Source: an uncultured Tessaracoccus sp. (GTDB taxonomy: Bacteria; Actinomycetota; Actinomycetes; Propionibacteriales; Propionibacteriaceae). Taken from it: DNA of 64,000 nucleotides. The stretch lies in contig NZ_CAMYPD010000009.1 in assembly GCF_947286155.1 (NCBI RefSeq), positions 1-64,000 of the forward strand, given 5' to 3'. Both the position numbers and the translations under genes were made by a program. The notes under the pieces were generated by a model, which was not told where the DNA came from, made no database searches, and was given only the letters and a program-made list of their open reading frames with translations. Position 1 is the stretch's first letter; each line of letters starts with the position of its first letter. Below are positions 8,079-15,614 of the stretch, in pieces.

Positions 8079-9302
8079 ATGGCGCTCACGAGTTCCCGCG
8101 AGGCCCCGCAGCCGCTGGGGCGGATCGTCGAAGCGGTCGGCGATTGGGTCGGCCGCCTGGGTGAGGTCTGGGTGGAGGCGCAGATCGTCGAGCTGCGGCG
8201 TCGGGCGGCGCAGATCCAGTTCCTCACGTTGCGCGACGTCGACGCCGATTTCTCCTGCAGCGCCACCGCCACGGCTGCGGTGCTCGATGCGGCAGGCCCG
8301 TTGCCCGAGGGGTCGCGCGTCGTGGCGCGGGTGAAGCCCCGCCTGTACACGCCCACGTCGAGGTTCTCGTTCACCGTGCTGGAAATCCAGGTCGCGGGCG
8401 AAGGGCGGCTGCTCCTCGAACTGGAGCAGCGCAAACGCAAACTCCAGGCCGAGGGGCTCTTCGACGTCAGCCGCAAACGCCCCGTTCCGTTCCTGCCGTC
8501 GATGATCGGCCTTGTCACGGGCCGAGATTCCGACGCGGAACGCGACGTGCTGCGCAACGTGGAGCTGCGCTGGCCGGGCGCGAGGTTCCGCGTTGAGCAT
8601 GCGCTCGTACAGGGCGCGCAGGCCGCCGCGTCCGTGATGCAGGCTCTGGCAATCCTCGACGACGACCCCGCCGTCGACGTCATCATCATCGCCCGCGGCG
8701 GTGGGTCGCTGGAGGATTTGCTGCCGTTCTCCGACGAAGGGGTCGTCCGGGCGGTCGCCAAGGCCCGCACCCCCGTGATTTCGGCCATCGGGCACGAGCG
8801 AGACACCCCCATCCTCGACCTCGTCGCCGACCTCCGCACATCCACCCCCACCGACGCCGCGAAGCGCGTCGTACCCGACGTGGTGCAGGAGCTCGCCGGC
8901 CTCGACGATGCCCGCGCCCGCATCCGAGCTGCCGTGGCCGGGCGCATCGACATCGAACAGCGTCGCCTCGACGAGCTCCGCTCGCGGCCCGTCATCACCG
9001 ATCCCACCAGGGCATTCGCCATTCACGACGAGCGCCTCGCCCTCCTGCGCCACCAGCTGCGCGGCAGCATCGATCGCCGAATCCGAGACGAAGCGTCCGA
9101 GTTGGGCAGGCTCCTCGCGACGGTGAGGGCCACGTCGCCGAAGCGTACGCTCGAGCGCGGCTATGCGGTGCTCGTCGGCGGCGACGGCGCCATCTCTTCC
9201 ATCGCCGACGCCACCGTCGGCGAGCAGATCCACGCCTACCTGGCCGACGGCGAGCTCGGCCTCAACATCGACGAAGTCACCGAGAGGAACCGCAATGACT
9301 GA
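8079..9302 (+). CDS. xseA: exodeoxyribonuclease VII large subunit
   Basis: With XseB it degrades single-stranded DNA in both directions, in repair. The N-terminal OB-fold (about 20-115) includes GEVWVEAQIVELRRR and FLTLRDVDADFSC. The catalytic domain (about 125-320) has GLVTGRDSDAERDVL, IIIARGGGSLEDLLPFSDE and SAIGHERDTPILDLVAD. A helical C-terminal region follows, with TLERGYAVL near the end. At 407 residues it is full length. It overlaps xseB by 8 nt. Confidence 0.95.
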   Translation: MALTSSREAPQPLGRIVEAVGDWVGRLGEVWVEAQIVELRRRAAQIQFLTLRDVDADFSCSATATAAVLDAAGPLPEGSRVVARVKPRLYTPTSRFSFTVLEIQVAGEGRLLLELEQRKRKLQAEGLFDVSRKRPVPFLPSMIGLVTGRDSDAERDVLRNVELRWPGARFRVEHALVQGAQAAASVMQALAILDDDPAVDVIIIARGGGSLEDLLPFSDEGVVRAVAKARTPVISAIGHERDTPILDLVADLRTSTPTDAAKRVVPDVVQELAGLDDARARIRAAVAGRIDIEQRRLDELRSRPVITDPTRAFAIHDERLALLRHQLRGSIDRRIRDEASELGRLLATVRATSPKRTLERGYAVLVGGDGAISSIADATVGEQIHAYLADGELGLNIDEVTERNRND

Positions 9303-9507
9303 TCAGCCCCAGCTCACCTACGAGCAGGCCCGCGAGGAGCTCGTCGAAGTGGTGAAGAAACTGGAGTCGGGCGGCGAGTCGTTGGCCGACTCCATGGCGC
9401 TGTGGCAACGCGGCGAGGAGCTCGCGAAGCTCTGCCAAGGGTTTCTCGACGGAGCCCGCCAGCAGGTGGAGAAGGCGCGGGCCGCGGAGCAGTCGAGCGA
9501 CGAGTAG
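9295..9507 (+). CDS. xseB: exodeoxyribonuclease VII small subunit
   Basis: A 70-residue helical-hairpin protein, typical of XseB: LTYEQAREELVEVVKKLESG, then LADSMALWQRGEELAKLC. Several copies coat the extended helix of XseA. The ATG lies inside the end of xseA, preceded by GAGAGGAA, which serves as the ribosome site. The tail is acidic. Confidence 0.93.
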   Translation: MTDQPQLTYEQAREELVEVVKKLESGGESLADSMALWQRGEELAKLCQGFLDGARQQVEKARAAEQSSDE

Positions 9508-9520
9508 CGGCGGCCCTTGA

Positions 9521-9686
9521 TGGTTGAGCCGGCTCGATGATTGAGCCGCGGGCGCACCCCAGCCCGACGGTTGAGCCGGCCCGAAGGGCCGAGTCGAAAC
9601 CCTCCAGCGGGAGTGGTTTCGATACGCGCCTCCGGCGCTACTCAACCACCGGGGAGGGGGCCGCCCGGCGACTACTCAACCACCGG
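9521..9686. repeat. GGTTGAG…CTCAACC repeat cluster (G)
   Basis: Several copies of a GGTTGAGCCGG / CTACTCAACCACCGG motif. The main hairpin pairs GGTTGAG (near 9569) with CTCAACC (near 9641), and inside it GTCGAAACC (near 9594) with GGTTTCGAT (near 9615). A second CTACTCAACCACCGG at 9672-9686 forms the last codons and stop of the DUF4245 gene (Val-Val-Glu-stop). Repeats with this consensus are, to my recollection, common in actinobacterial genomes. Confidence 0.85.
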
Positions 9687-10229
9687 GGCGAGCGTCGTCG
9701 CGAACGCGCTGATGGCGTCGAGGTCCGTATCGGCGGCGATGACGGCTACCCAGCCGTCGCGCTTGGCGACGAGGCTGGTCGTGCGTCCGTCGGCGGATTC
9801 ATAGGATTGCCACTGCATCCCGGCGGCGTCGACGGTGTGCCCGGTCTCTCGGCCCTCTCGGGTGACGCGCCTGACGACGTTCTCGACGCCTCGGTCGCGC
9901 TGCTCAATGCCGTAGTACACCCCGTCTGGCCCCATGTAGCCCGCCATCCAGGTGCTACCGTCGGCCGGCTTGTTATCAATCCACTTCGCGCCGTCCTTCG
10001 CCCACGCAGATCGCACGGGCTTCCAGCCTTCAGGCAAGTGCTCGGCACGCAGCACCGGATAGGGAGCTTCCGCTTCGGCGCGCTGCAAGTCGGGCGCGAT
10101 ATCGATGGCCGCCACGTTCTCGTCGGGGTTCATGGTGAAAAACGCGATGACAAGCACCAACGGAACGAGCAACACGCCCATGGAGAGGAACATGTCTTTC
10201 GCGCGTGACTTCGGATTCGGGCGGGCCAT
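9672..10229 (-). CDS. DUF4245-family membrane-anchored protein
   Basis: A 185-residue protein with one N-terminal membrane helix (about 14-32, FLSMGVLLVPLVLVIAFF) and an external domain with the DUF4245 features: PYPVLRAEHLPEGWKPVRS, GWMAG-like YMGPDGVYYGIEQR, and GWVAVIAADTDLDAI near the end. Function unknown. The start at 10229 is preceded by GGGAAG at about 9 nt; 10238 is possible. The last four codons (VVE-stop) come from the adjoining repeat. It lies downstream of the isoprenyl synthase on the same strand. Confidence 0.8.
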   Translation of the reverse strand: MARPNPKSRAKDMFLSMGVLLVPLVLVIAFFTMNPDENVAAIDIAPDLQRAEAEAPYPVLRAEHLPEGWKPVRSAWAKDGAKWIDNKPADGSTWMAGYMGPDGVYYGIEQRDRGVENVVRRVTREGRETGHTVDAAGMQWQSYESADGRTTSLVAKRDGWVAVIAADTDLDAISAFATTLAPVVE

Positions 10230-10254
10230 GGGCGCCATCTTCCCATGTCTGCAG

Positions 10255-11055
10255 TCAGCGGCCGAATCGTCGCTCGCGTTGCGTGAAGGAGCGCAGGGCA
10301 CGCACGAAGTCGGTGCGCCGGAAATCCGGCCACAGCGCTTCGCAGAAATAAAACTCACTGTGCGCGGACTGCCACAGCAAGAACCCGGAGAGCCGCTGCT
10401 CGCCCGAAGTGCGGATGATGAGGTCAGGGTCGGGCTGCCCCTTGGTGTAGAGGTGCCCAGAAATCTCGTTGATGTCGAGCGTGTCGGCCACCGTTTCGAG
10501 CGTCTCCCCCTGCGCCGCTTTACTACGCAGCAGTGAGCGAACCGCGTCGCGAAGCTCGTGGCGTCCACCGTACGAGCACGCGACGTTGACGTGCATGCCG
10601 TCGATCCCGTCGGTGTCGGCGTCGGCTTTGCGAAGCGATTCAGCGATGTCGTCGGGCAGGAGGTCGAGTGCGCCGACGGCCTGCACAGGCCAGCGCTTCG
10701 TGGCCGCAAGATCTTCGACGAGCTGGCGGATCACGTCGAGCAGCGGGCCGAGCTCCTCGTCGTTGGAGCGCTGCAGATTGTCGGTGCTGAGCACCCACAG
10801 GGTGACGACCTCGATACCGGCCTCGTCGCACCATTCGACGAATTCCTTGAGCTTCTCGGCTCCCGCGCGATAGCCCGCGACGAGCGGCTCCCCCGGCGCG
10901 TTGGCTCGCGCCCAGCGACGGTTACCGTCGGCCAGCACGGCGACGTGCTTGGGCAGGCGGCTGCGGTCGAGCCGGCCCAGCATCTGATTTTCATACGTGG
11001 CGTAGAGCCACTTCGGCGGCCGGCATCGTCCGAGAAGGCGACGAAGTCGGGACAT
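10255..11055 (-). CDS. isoprenyl (polyprenyl) diphosphate synthase, UppS family
   Basis: A cis-prenyltransferase that extends allylic diphosphates with IPP. The catalytic aspartate is in HVAVLADGNRRWA; RPDLIIR-like DPDLIIRTSGEQRLSGFLLWQ and SEFYFCEALWPDF are the other signatures. Actinobacteria usually have two such enzymes, one short-chain and one decaprenyl, and I cannot tell which this is. The start at 11055 (MSRLRR) has a TATCAT box 7 nt upstream, suggesting a leaderless message; an ATG at 11088 is the alternative. A 266-residue product is normal. Confidence 0.85.
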   Translation of the reverse strand: MSRLRRLLGRCRPPKWLYATYENQMLGRLDRSRLPKHVAVLADGNRRWARANAPGEPLVAGYRAGAEKLKEFVEWCDEAGIEVVTLWVLSTDNLQRSNDEELGPLLDVIRQLVEDLAATKRWPVQAVGALDLLPDDIAESLRKADADTDGIDGMHVNVACSYGGRHELRDAVRSLLRSKAAQGETLETVADTLDINEISGHLYTKGQPDPDLIIRTSGEQRLSGFLLWQSAHSEFYFCEALWPDFRRTDFVRALRSFTQRERRFGR

Positions 11056-11114
11056 GTACGCGATGATACTGCGCTTCGCAGCGAACACTTGGCAGATCGG
11101 CGATACCGGAGTAA

Positions 11115-11145
11115 CCTACGGATACGTAAGTTACGATCCCGTAGG
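11115..11145. promoter_or_regulatory. 31-bp inverted repeat before trhA, probable operator
   Basis: CCTACGG-N3-CGTAA-N-TTACG-N3-CCGTAGG: two perfectly complementary blocks per arm about a single central base. It ends 8 nt before the trhA ATG and covers the likely promoter, as TetR-type operators do. No regulator gene is adjacent. Confidence 0.55.
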
Positions 11146-11153
11146 TAGCGCAT

Positions 11154-11837
11154 ATGACTATGACTGATTCCCACGCAACTCAGCTCGACGCTCCCACCGA
11201 CATGCCCTTGCCGAAGCCCGTGATGCGCGGATGGCTGCACCTCGGCATGACGCCCCTCATTCTCATTTGCGGCCTGACGCTCACCGCGCTCGCACCAGCG
11301 CTCGACGTGCGGCTGGGCTGCGCGCTCTACACACTCACCGCAGTGCAGCTCTTCGGCACCAGCGCCGCCTACCACCGCGGCAACTGGAAACAGAAAACAC
11401 TGGCGGTGTTTCGCCGGATGGATCACTCCAACATCTTCATCTTCATCGCCGGAACGTACACGCCCCTCGCGGTTGCGCTCCTCGACGGCACGGCCCGGCT
11501 GAGTCTCCTCGCGCTCATCTGGGGGCTCGCGATAGCGGGCGTCGCGTTCCGCATGCTCTGGCTCGGCGCCCCGCGCGCGCTCTACACCATCTTGTACGTC
11601 GCGATGGGCTGGGCCGCCGTCGGATGGCTTCCGCAACTGTGGGCAGCGGGCGGACCCGCCGTCGTGATTCTCATCATCGTCGGCGGAGTGGTGTACTCGC
11701 TCGGCGCAGTCGCCTACGGCACCAAGCGCCCCAAAATCAGCCCCAAGTGGTTCGGCTTCCACGAGGTGTTCCACTCCGCGACGATCCTCGCCGCCATCTG
11801 CCACAACGTCGCCATCTGGCTCGCCGTCTTCGCCTAG
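11154..11837 (+). CDS. trhA: PAQR/hemolysin III family membrane protein TrhA
   Basis: A 227-residue protein with seven predicted membrane helices. It carries the family's metal-site histidines and aspartate: TSAAYHRG, RRMDHSNIFIFIAGTYTP, and HEVFHSATILAAICHNVAIW near the C-terminus. The family acts in membrane fluidity or lipid homeostasis; the old name hemolysin III does not describe its role here. A strong inverted repeat overlaps the promoter, so it is probably repressor-controlled. Confidence 0.88.
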   Translation: MTMTDSHATQLDAPTDMPLPKPVMRGWLHLGMTPLILICGLTLTALAPALDVRLGCALYTLTAVQLFGTSAAYHRGNWKQKTLAVFRRMDHSNIFIFIAGTYTPLAVALLDGTARLSLLALIWGLAIAGVAFRMLWLGAPRALYTILYVAMGWAAVGWLPQLWAAGGPAVVILIIVGGVVYSLGAVAYGTKRPKISPKWFGFHEVFHSATILAAICHNVAIWLAVFA

Positions 11838-11876
11838 GCACCCTGCTCGGCGTCCTGCTCGCCGCCAGGCACCTGT

Positions 11877-11979
11877 AACCTGTGCGGCAACTGAGCGGAT
11901 CAAGTGTCACCTGCCTCCCGACGACGCCTCGTCGCCGCTAGGCAAGTGACACGTATGCCGCAACTGAGCCGCACAGGTT
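11877..11979. repeat. compound palindrome F
   Basis: Outer arms AACCTGTGCGGC (11877-11888) and GCCGCACAGGTT (11968-11979) match perfectly. Inner arms GTGTCACCTGCC (11904-11915) and GGCAAGTGACAC (11941-11952) match at 11 of 12. The unpaired parts each contain GCAACTGAGC in the same orientation, so the element mixes inverted and direct repeats. It begins 40 nt after the trhA stop. Confidence 0.8.
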
Positions 11980-12065
11980 GCCCCTGCCCGGCCCCAGATG
12001 AACAGTGGGTAACGACGCGGGTGTGTCACCGCGGCTGGGCACCGCCAGCGGCTACTGTTCAAGAC

Positions 12066-12104
12066 ATGGAGAGAGCCTCCAGGTTGATGAAACCCAACCC
12101 CTGA
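12066..12104 (+). CDS. possible 12-codon leader peptide upstream of phoH
   Basis: A TACTGT box at 12053-12058 is placed 7 nt before an ATG that opens a 12-codon frame, MERASRLMKPNP, ending at 12104, 48 nt before the phoH GTG. The -10 geometry equals that of the leaderless genes in this window, so the mRNA of phoH would begin with this frame. Whether it is translated or regulatory is inference. Confidence 0.35.
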   Translation: MERASRLMKPNP

Positions 12105-12152
12105 CCACCACGGGGGTATGGGACGAGCCCGCCCCCGCGAAGGGAGCAAGCA

Positions 12153-13487
12153 GTGCTCGACGTCACCGCCCACGAACCCGTAGGCCAGCCCACCGCCCCT
12201 GACCAGGCCATCCGCACCTACGTGATCGACACCTCCGTCCTCCTATCCGACCCGAAGGCCGTACTGCGTTTCGCTGAGCACAACGTGGTGCTGCCGATCG
12301 TCGTCATCACCGAACTCGAAGCCAAGCGCCACCACATGGAGCTCGGCTACTTCGCCCGCCAGGCGCTGCGCCTCCTCGACGAGCTGCGCATCGAGCACGG
12401 CCGCCTCGACGCCCCCGTCCCCATCAACGACGAGGGCGGCAACCTCCGCGTCGAGCTCAACCACACCGACGAGTCCACGCTCCCGGTCGGCTTCCGCCTG
12501 GGCGACAACGACACCCGCATCCTCGCCGTCGCGCTCAACTACGCGAACGAGGGCCACGACGTCGTACTGGTCTCCAAAGACCTCCCACTCAGGGTGAAAG
12601 CTGCCGCGGTCGGGCTCGCCGCCGAGGAGTACCGCAACGAACTCCCCCTCGAGGCCGGCTACAACGGTATGGCCCAGCTCGACGTGACCGACGACGAAGT
12701 CAGCGCCGTCTACGACGAGTTCGCCGCCGACGTCGAAGCGGCCATAGGCCTCCCCGTGCACTGCGGCGTGCAGCTGCACGGGCCATCGTCGAAGGTGCTC
12801 GGCCGCGTGACGGCCGACGGCAAGGTGCGCGAGATTAAGCAAGACCGCGAGGTGTTCGGCATTCGGGGAAGGTCTGCCGAGCAGCGCGTGGCGCTCGATC
12901 TCCTGATGGACGAGTCCATCGGCATCGTTTCCCTCGGCGGCCGCGCCGGCACCGGCAAGTCGGCGCTGGCACTCGCCGCCGGCCTGGAACAAACCCTTGA
13001 GCAGCGCAAATACAACAAGGTGATGGTCTTCAGGCCCCTCTACCCCGTCGGTGGTCAAGAGCTCGGCTACCTACCCGGCTCCGCTGAGGAGAAGATGCAA
13101 CCCTGGGGCCAGGCGGTGTTCGACACGCTCTCGTCGGTCACCAACCGGTACGTCATCGACGAGATCATCGAGCAAGAGATGATCGAAGTGCTGCCGCTCA
13201 CCCACATCCGCGGGCGCTCGCTACACGACTGCTTCGTGATCGTCGACGAAGCCCAGTCGCTCCAGCGCAACGTGCTGCTCACGGTGCTGAGCCGCATCGG
13301 CCAGAACTCGCGCGTCGTACTCACCCACGACATCGCGCAGCGCGACAACCTCCGCGTCGGCCGCTACGACGGCATCGTCGCCGTGGTCGAGAAGCTGAAG
13401 GGCAATCCTCTCTTCGCACACGTGGCGCTGCAACGCTCCGAGCGCTCGGAGATCGCCGGGCTCGTCGCCGACATGCTCGACGGGTGA
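12153..13487 (+). CDS. PIN–PhoH fusion ATPase/ribonuclease (PhoH2-like)
   Basis: A 444-residue two-domain protein. The N-terminal PIN nuclease (about 20-155) keeps its acidic residues in YVIDTSVLL, VITELEAKR, LGDNDTRIL and LVSKDLPLR. The C-terminal PhoH ATPase (about 235-444) has Walker A GGRAGTGKS, Walker B CFVIVDEAQSL, and VVLTHDIAQRDN. Related proteins unwind and cut RNA. The GTG start has AGGGAGC upstream. In some actinobacteria a small antitoxin-like frame precedes it; here only a 12-codon frame is seen. Confidence 0.92.
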   Translation: MLDVTAHEPVGQPTAPDQAIRTYVIDTSVLLSDPKAVLRFAEHNVVLPIVVITELEAKRHHMELGYFARQALRLLDELRIEHGRLDAPVPINDEGGNLRVELNHTDESTLPVGFRLGDNDTRILAVALNYANEGHDVVLVSKDLPLRVKAAAVGLAAEEYRNELPLEAGYNGMAQLDVTDDEVSAVYDEFAADVEAAIGLPVHCGVQLHGPSSKVLGRVTADGKVREIKQDREVFGIRGRSAEQRVALDLLMDESIGIVSLGGRAGTGKSALALAAGLEQTLEQRKYNKVMVFRPLYPVGGQELGYLPGSAEEKMQPWGQAVFDTLSSVTNRYVIDEIIEQEMIEVLPLTHIRGRSLHDCFVIVDEAQSLQRNVLLTVLSRIGQNSRVVLTHDIAQRDNLRVGRYDGIVAVVEKLKGNPLFAHVALQRSERSEIAGLVADMLDG

Positions 13488-13584
13488 GCGCTCGCACCAC
13501 GGTCGGTGTCGGACGCGCCGCTGCCCGCACAAGCCATTCGATAAGGTGACAGCGAAACCCCCACGACACAAGGACCTGGTCCGC

Positions 13585-15564
13585 ATGGCAACCAACCCAG
13601 ACGCTCCTTCCTCCGACGACGACCGCTCGGCCTCCGCTACCCGACCAGCCGCGCCCCCACGTCGCACCGCCGCCGCAGCCGCCCGCGCCACCGCTCGTCG
13701 CGCAGGGCAGGTGTTCAAGGAGATGGGCTACCCGCACGGGATCCATCCCGCGCTCGTGCCGGGGGTGAGTATCGAGGATCAGAAGGTGCGCTACGGCATT
13801 GACAAGGTGATCCTCGTCGTCGTGGGCGTCGCGATCGCCGCGTTCGTCTCGTGGGGCGTCATCGCCCCGGAGAATGTGCTCGCCACCTCCACCGCCGGGC
13901 TCAGTTGGATCATGACGAACCTGGGCTGGATCTTCAACAGCCTCGCGATCGGCATGGTGATCTTCCTGCTGGCCATCGCCTTCTCGCGCTTCGGCAGGAT
14001 CCCACTCGGCCTCGACGGCGAACCGGCCGAGTATTCCACCATCTCTTGGGCGGCGATGCTCTTCGGCGCAGGCATCGGCATCGGCATCATCTTCTTCGGC
14101 CCGCTCGAACCCCTCACCTACTACCTCTCACCGCTGCCCGGCCTCTACGAGCCGGCCACCGTCGAGGCCGTGAAGGGGGCGCTCGCACAAGCGGCACTGC
14201 ACTGGGGCCTCAACGCATGGGCGATCTACGCGATCGTCGGGCTCGCCGTCGCCTACGTCTCCTACCGCAAGGGCCGTGTCCCACTGATGAGCTCCATCCT
14301 CACCCCCTTGTGGGGCGGGGATTCCAAGGGGCCGGGTGCGCGGATCATTGACGGGCTGGCAATCATCGCGACGCTGTTCGGCACTGCCGCGAGCCTCGGC
14401 ATTGGCGCCCTGCAGATCGCTGGCGGTTTCGAGCTCGTCACCGGTTGGTCGCCTGCGGGCAACGCACTCGCGCTCGGCATCATCGTGCTGCTCACTATCG
14501 GCACCATCATCTCGGCGGTCTCCGGCGTGGCGAAGGGTATCCGCTGGCTGTCCAACATCAACCTCGTCCTGGCCGTCGGGCTCGCCATCTTCTTCTTCGT
14601 GGTCGGCCCGACGGTGTTCCTGCTGAACATCATCCCGGGCGTGATCGTGCAGTACTTCGGCACGATGCCCGACATGCTCGCCGCCACCACCGCCGACAGC
14701 GAGGAAGTGCGCACGTTTCTTTCGAGCTGGACCACGTTCTACTGGGCGTGGTGGGTGAGCTGGGCACCGTTCGTCGGCGTCTTCACAGCGAAGATCTCCC
14801 GAGGCCGGACCGTACGGCAGTTCATCCTGGGTGTGTTGCTGATTCCTTCGAGCATCATCGTGCTCGCGTTCACGATCCTGGGTGGCACCACCATTTGGTT
14901 GCAGCGTGCTCACGGCACCCTCGCCCCGGGCAACGACCCCGCCAACATCCCCGCTCCAGAGGAGGTCTTCTTCAAAGTGCTGGGCGAGATCGACGGCGGC
15001 AGCATCATCATTCCGCTGGTGATGGTGATGCTCGCGGTGTTCTTCATCACCACCTCCGATTCAGCCTCGCTGGTCAACTCGCAGCTCTCCCAGGGCGGCA
15101 ACCCGCACCCGAACAAGCTCATCACCGCCTTCTGGGCCCTCTGCATGGCCGGGATCGCCATCGTGATGCTGCTCATGGGCGGTCGCGATGCGTTGCAGGG
15201 CCTGCAAAACCTCATCACCATCACCGCACTGCCCTTCGCCGTCGTGTTGGTACTCATGGCCATCGCGCTCGTGAAGGAAATGCGCATGGATCCACTGGTG
15301 ATCCGTCGCGGCTACGAGCGGGCGGCCGTAGAGAAGGCCGTCCGCCACGGCATCGAGGAACACGGCGATAACTTCGAGATCACCGTCGCGCCCGTCCCGG
15401 CGAACAGCGAGCGCGCAGTGGGCGCAGGCTTTGACTCCACCGCGGAGGAGGTCACGGACTGGTACGCCCGCACCGACGAGGACGGCAACCCCGTCGCCTA
15501 CGACTACGAGACCGGCACCTACCCCGACGATCCTCCGCCTCCCGAGGATAAGACCGACGCGTGA
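13585..15564 (+). CDS. BCCT-family betaine/choline/carnitine transporter
   Basis: Twelve membrane helices in a 659-residue protein. It has the BCCT hallmark helix 8 sequence with clustered tryptophans (TTFYWAWWVSWAPFVGVF) followed by AKISRGRTVRQF, and the glycine-rich GAGIGIGIIFFGPLEP of helix 3. It imports compatible solutes, probably with Na+, for osmotic protection. The cytoplasmic N-terminal tail is Ala/Arg-rich; the acidic C-terminal tail (about 80 residues, ending YPDDPPPPEDKTDA) may sense osmolarity. The ATG at 13585 has AAGGAC upstream; a GTG at 13546 is in frame. Confidence 0.92.
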   Translation: MATNPDAPSSDDDRSASATRPAAPPRRTAAAAARATARRAGQVFKEMGYPHGIHPALVPGVSIEDQKVRYGIDKVILVVVGVAIAAFVSWGVIAPENVLATSTAGLSWIMTNLGWIFNSLAIGMVIFLLAIAFSRFGRIPLGLDGEPAEYSTISWAAMLFGAGIGIGIIFFGPLEPLTYYLSPLPGLYEPATVEAVKGALAQAALHWGLNAWAIYAIVGLAVAYVSYRKGRVPLMSSILTPLWGGDSKGPGARIIDGLAIIATLFGTAASLGIGALQIAGGFELVTGWSPAGNALALGIIVLLTIGTIISAVSGVAKGIRWLSNINLVLAVGLAIFFFVVGPTVFLLNIIPGVIVQYFGTMPDMLAATTADSEEVRTFLSSWTTFYWAWWVSWAPFVGVFTAKISRGRTVRQFILGVLLIPSSIIVLAFTILGGTTIWLQRAHGTLAPGNDPANIPAPEEVFFKVLGEIDGGSIIIPLVMVMLAVFFITTSDSASLVNSQLSQGGNPHPNKLITAFWALCMAGIAIVMLLMGGRDALQGLQNLITITALPFAVVLVLMAIALVKEMRMDPLVIRRGYERAAVEKAVRHGIEEHGDNFEITVAPVPANSERAVGAGFDSTAEEVTDWYARTDEDGNPVAYDYETGTYPDDPPPPEDKTDA

Positions 15565-15614
15565 GCGATCTGTTCAGCCCGGGCAACGGTGAGCCCTTCC
15601 GCCTGCTGGGCAGC

